Shown here in pieces: positions 62,351-64,000 of a stretch of 64,000 nucleotides of DNA. The DNA is from Lacisediminihabitans profunda. Its GTDB lineage: Bacteria > Actinomycetota > Actinomycetes > Actinomycetales > Microbacteriaceae. The notes below the pieces were generated by a model. That model was not told the DNA's origin, did no database searches, and saw only the letters and a program-made list of their open reading frames with translations. The translations under genes were made by a program, and so were the position numbers. The stretch lies in contig NZ_VRMG01000005.1 of the NCBI RefSeq assembly GCF_008040105.1, positions 1 to 64,000 of the forward strand. The letters run 5' to 3'. Position 1 is the first letter of the stretch, and each line of letters opens with the position of its first letter.

Positions 62351-63313
62351 TCAGAGCCCTGGTGCGGGCCCGAGGGCCTTCCGAAGCGCCGAGAGCGCTA
62401 CGTACGCCCGGTTGCGGTAGTCGACGAGGGCAACCACGTCCTTCGCGTCGATGTCCAGGAACCCGCCGCCCGACTTGATGCCCAGGTGACCGTGCGCGAC
62501 CATCGAACTCAACATGGCGGGCGACGCGAGTCGTTCTCCATATTCCGCCTCGAGCGAGGAATAGGACGCATTGTAGACATCCAGGCCAGCCATGTCGGCG
62601 ATGGCGAACGGGCCGAAGAGAGCCAACCGGAATCCAAAGGCGTTCGAGACCACCTCATCGACCTCGGATGGGGTAGCGCTGCCCTCCTCGACGATTCGTA
62701 CCGCCTCTTTGAAGAGGGCGAACTGCAGCCGGTTCGCGACAAATCCCGGGGTGTCCGCGACGCGCACCGGGGCCTTGCCCGCGCTGCGAATGAATGCCTC
62801 AACGGTGTCGACGACGTCCGCGCGGGTCGCCTCAGCCGCGATCAGCTCCACGGCGGGAATGAAGGGAGCCGGGTTCATCCAGTGCACACCGAGGAATCGT
62901 TCGGGGTGTCGAACGGATTGCGCGAGTTCCTGGATCGGGATCGCCGAGGTATTGCTACCGATCACGGCTGAGGCGGGCGCCGCTGCGGATATCCGGGATA
63001 AGGCATCCGCCTTAATCTCGCGGCTCTCTGGCACCGCTTCCGTGACGTAATCGGCCTCGGCAACAGCATCTTCGAGGGTGGGCGCGATGCGCAGCCGACT
63101 CCTCAGAACCATCGCTGAACCCTGATCGAGCAGATGGGCGATCTCGAAGGCTTCGGCCTCCTTCACGATCCGCTCGAAGGCGAGCGATGCCGTTTGCTCG
63201 TCAACGTCGCCCAGTGTCACCGTGGAGCCCGCCAGGGCGAGCACCTGCGCGATCCCGCCGCCCATGTAGCCGGACCCGATTGCCGCGACACGACATTGCG
63301 AATTGACCGTCAT
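62351..63313 (-). CDS. 3-hydroxyacyl-CoA dehydrogenase-family NAD-dependent dehydrogenase
   Basis: A 320-residue protein. The Rossmann motif is VAAIGSGYMGGGIAQVLALAG, then TEAVPESREIKADALSRI, SNTSAIPIQELAQ, the catalytic His region RFLGVHWMNPAPFIPAVELI and GFVANRLQFALFKEAVRIVEEG. In sugar-acid clusters this family oxidises hydroxy acids such as gulonate or threonate rather than acyl-CoA. ATG 63313 overlaps the denD stop by 4 bp. It may handle a second tetronate epimer that DenD does not use. Confidence 0.87.
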   Translation of the reverse strand: MTVNSQCRVAAIGSGYMGGGIAQVLALAGSTVTLGDVDEQTASLAFERIVKEAEAFEIAHLLDQGSAMVLRSRLRIAPTLEDAVAEADYVTEAVPESREIKADALSRISAAAPASAVIGSNTSAIPIQELAQSVRHPERFLGVHWMNPAPFIPAVELIAAEATRADVVDTVEAFIRSAGKAPVRVADTPGFVANRLQFALFKEAVRIVEEGSATPSEVDEVVSNAFGFRLALFGPFAIADMAGLDVYNASYSSLEAEYGERLASPAMLSSMVAHGHLGIKSGGGFLDIDAKDVVALVDYRNRAYVALSALRKALGPAPGL

Positions 63314-64000
63314 CGCTGGTCCTCGTCTCGTGTGGTTGAGAGCGCGCGTGCGCGGTCGAGGTCGTCGAGGTAGGAGCGAATGACGCTCTCGAAGTCGGGG
63401 TCGGCCTCGAGCCCGAGTGATTTGGCGCGCTCGGAATTGAACTTGGCGGGCCATGAGGTGACGATTTCGGCGATTCGTGCATCGGGGATCCAGTCCACAA
63501 GCGCGGCGACCTCTGGGCCGGCCACTGCGGACAAGGCATCGACGATTCCGCCGACCGTCACGGTCAGCGCTGGCAAGGTGAGGGCGGTCAGTGGACCCCA
63601 CTCCACATCCGTCGCGGTCGCCGCCCGCACAAGGCCCTCAATCGTGCTGGCCGGAGAGAGTACAGCTACCTCGGTCCCGGGCGGTACGGGGCTGACGCTT
63701 CTGACGCCGGCCATGGGCTCTCGAACAATCCCCGAGAGGAACCCGGAAGCCGCCGCGTTCGGGACTCCCGGTCGAACTGTCACTGTCATCAAACGGACGG
63801 TGCGACCCGGAACCAGACCCTGGCGCGCGTAGTCGGCAACGAGCTGCTCGCCGATGAACTTCTGGATTCCGTAACTCGATTGAGGCGTTGGCAATGTCGA
63901 GTCTTCGATCACGTCAGGAAGGGGAAGCAGCGACGTTCGCCCGAAGACGGCAAGTGAGCTGGCGAAGATCAGGCGGGGCGGGCGGGATTGCCTGCGGCAG
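63310..64000 (-). CDS. denD: D-erythronate dehydrogenase-like, N-terminus beyond right edge
   Basis: Partial: at least 229 codons are present, and the N-terminal Rossmann region lies outside. Visible parts are RLIFASSLAVFGR, the SDR Y-x-x-x-K in SSYGIQKFIGEQLVADYARQ and TVRPGVPNAAASGFLSGIVRE, followed by LTLPALTVTVGGIVDAL, all as in DenD. It oxidises D-erythronate to 2-oxo-tetronate with NAD. It is the first visible gene of the minus-strand tetronate operon, whose kinase and decarboxylase (OtnK, OtnC) would have to lie to the right or elsewhere. Confidence 0.85.
   Translation of the reverse strand, partial: CRRQSRPPRLIFASSLAVFGRTSLLPLPDVIEDSTLPTPQSSYGIQKFIGEQLVADYARQGLVPGRTVRLMTVTVRPGVPNAAASGFLSGIVREPMAGVRSVSPVPPGTEVAVLSPASTIEGLVRAATATDVEWGPLTALTLPALTVTVGGIVDALSAVAGPEVAALVDWIPDARIAEIVTSWPAKFNSERAKSLGLEADPDFESVIRSYLDDLDRARALSTTRDEDQR

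Noticed and set aside
7972-64000. Second copy of the tRNA-Arg 3' end as an island attachment site
   Set aside because: I did not find a convincing repeat of the tRNA 3' end nor an integrase gene in the window; it may lie outside.

Overview
The window is GC-rich, tightly packed actinobacterial chromosome, most likely from Microbacteriaceae (Cryobacterium-like). This rests on gene content and order: a helicase-associated XPB-partner protein, cold-shock protein, DUF3027, DUF2530, serC and an IdeR/DtxR regulator sit together, as in many Actinomycetes. Many genes start with GTG or TTG and overlap by 4 bp. The taxon is inferred; no rRNA is present.

Layout. 0-8 kb is conserved core: helicase-associated protein, csp, DUF3027, DUF2530, serC, ideR with an iron box, an NlpC/P60 hydrolase, a repeat-filled gap, an HNH protein and tRNA-Arg(CCT). 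From the 3' end of that tRNA to the right edge the window is almost entirely catabolic and transport genes, starting with a decayed cell-wall-binding fragment against the tRNA. 8.1-16.3 kb is an amine/amino-acid module (GlcG-like protein, APC permease, PucR regulator, mmsA, class III aminotransferase, aminoaldehyde dehydrogenase), followed by IS5- and IS3-type debris. 17-23 kb is a GntR-controlled ABC importer with a galactonate-dehydratase-like enolase and gluconokinase. 23.4-40.2 kb is a large LacI-type regulon: SGNH hydrolase, MFS exporter, M24-like protein, cytoplasmic GH5, MGH1-like glycosidase, ABC importer, and an almost complete oxidative uronate route (uronate dehydrogenase, aldarate dehydratase, KdgD, ketoglutarate-semialdehyde dehydrogenase). 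At least three matching GAAACCGCTTTC operators link its promoters. 40.9-44.7 kb is an acyltransferase, acyl-CoA ligase and desaturase module.

45-53 kb holds the most interesting system: regulator, MHS permease, RidA, IclR, a D-aminoacylase-like amidohydrolase, a fold-III PLP deaminase, KDG kinase, KDPG aldolase and a rhodanese. Together they fit catabolism of N-acetyl-D-glucosaminate, the oxidised end product of chitin, to pyruvate and glyceraldehyde 3-phosphate. 53.5-61.4 kb is a ROK-regulated ABC importer with GH4 glycosidase, amino-sugar kinase and SIS deaminase/isomerase, fitting conventional amino-sugar disaccharide use next door. 61.5-64 kb is the end of a tetronate (erythronate/threonate) cluster running off the right edge.

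All three ABC sugar importers lack an ATPase gene, so they probably share one encoded elsewhere. Functions come from family motifs and neighbourhood read by eye; no database search was run.
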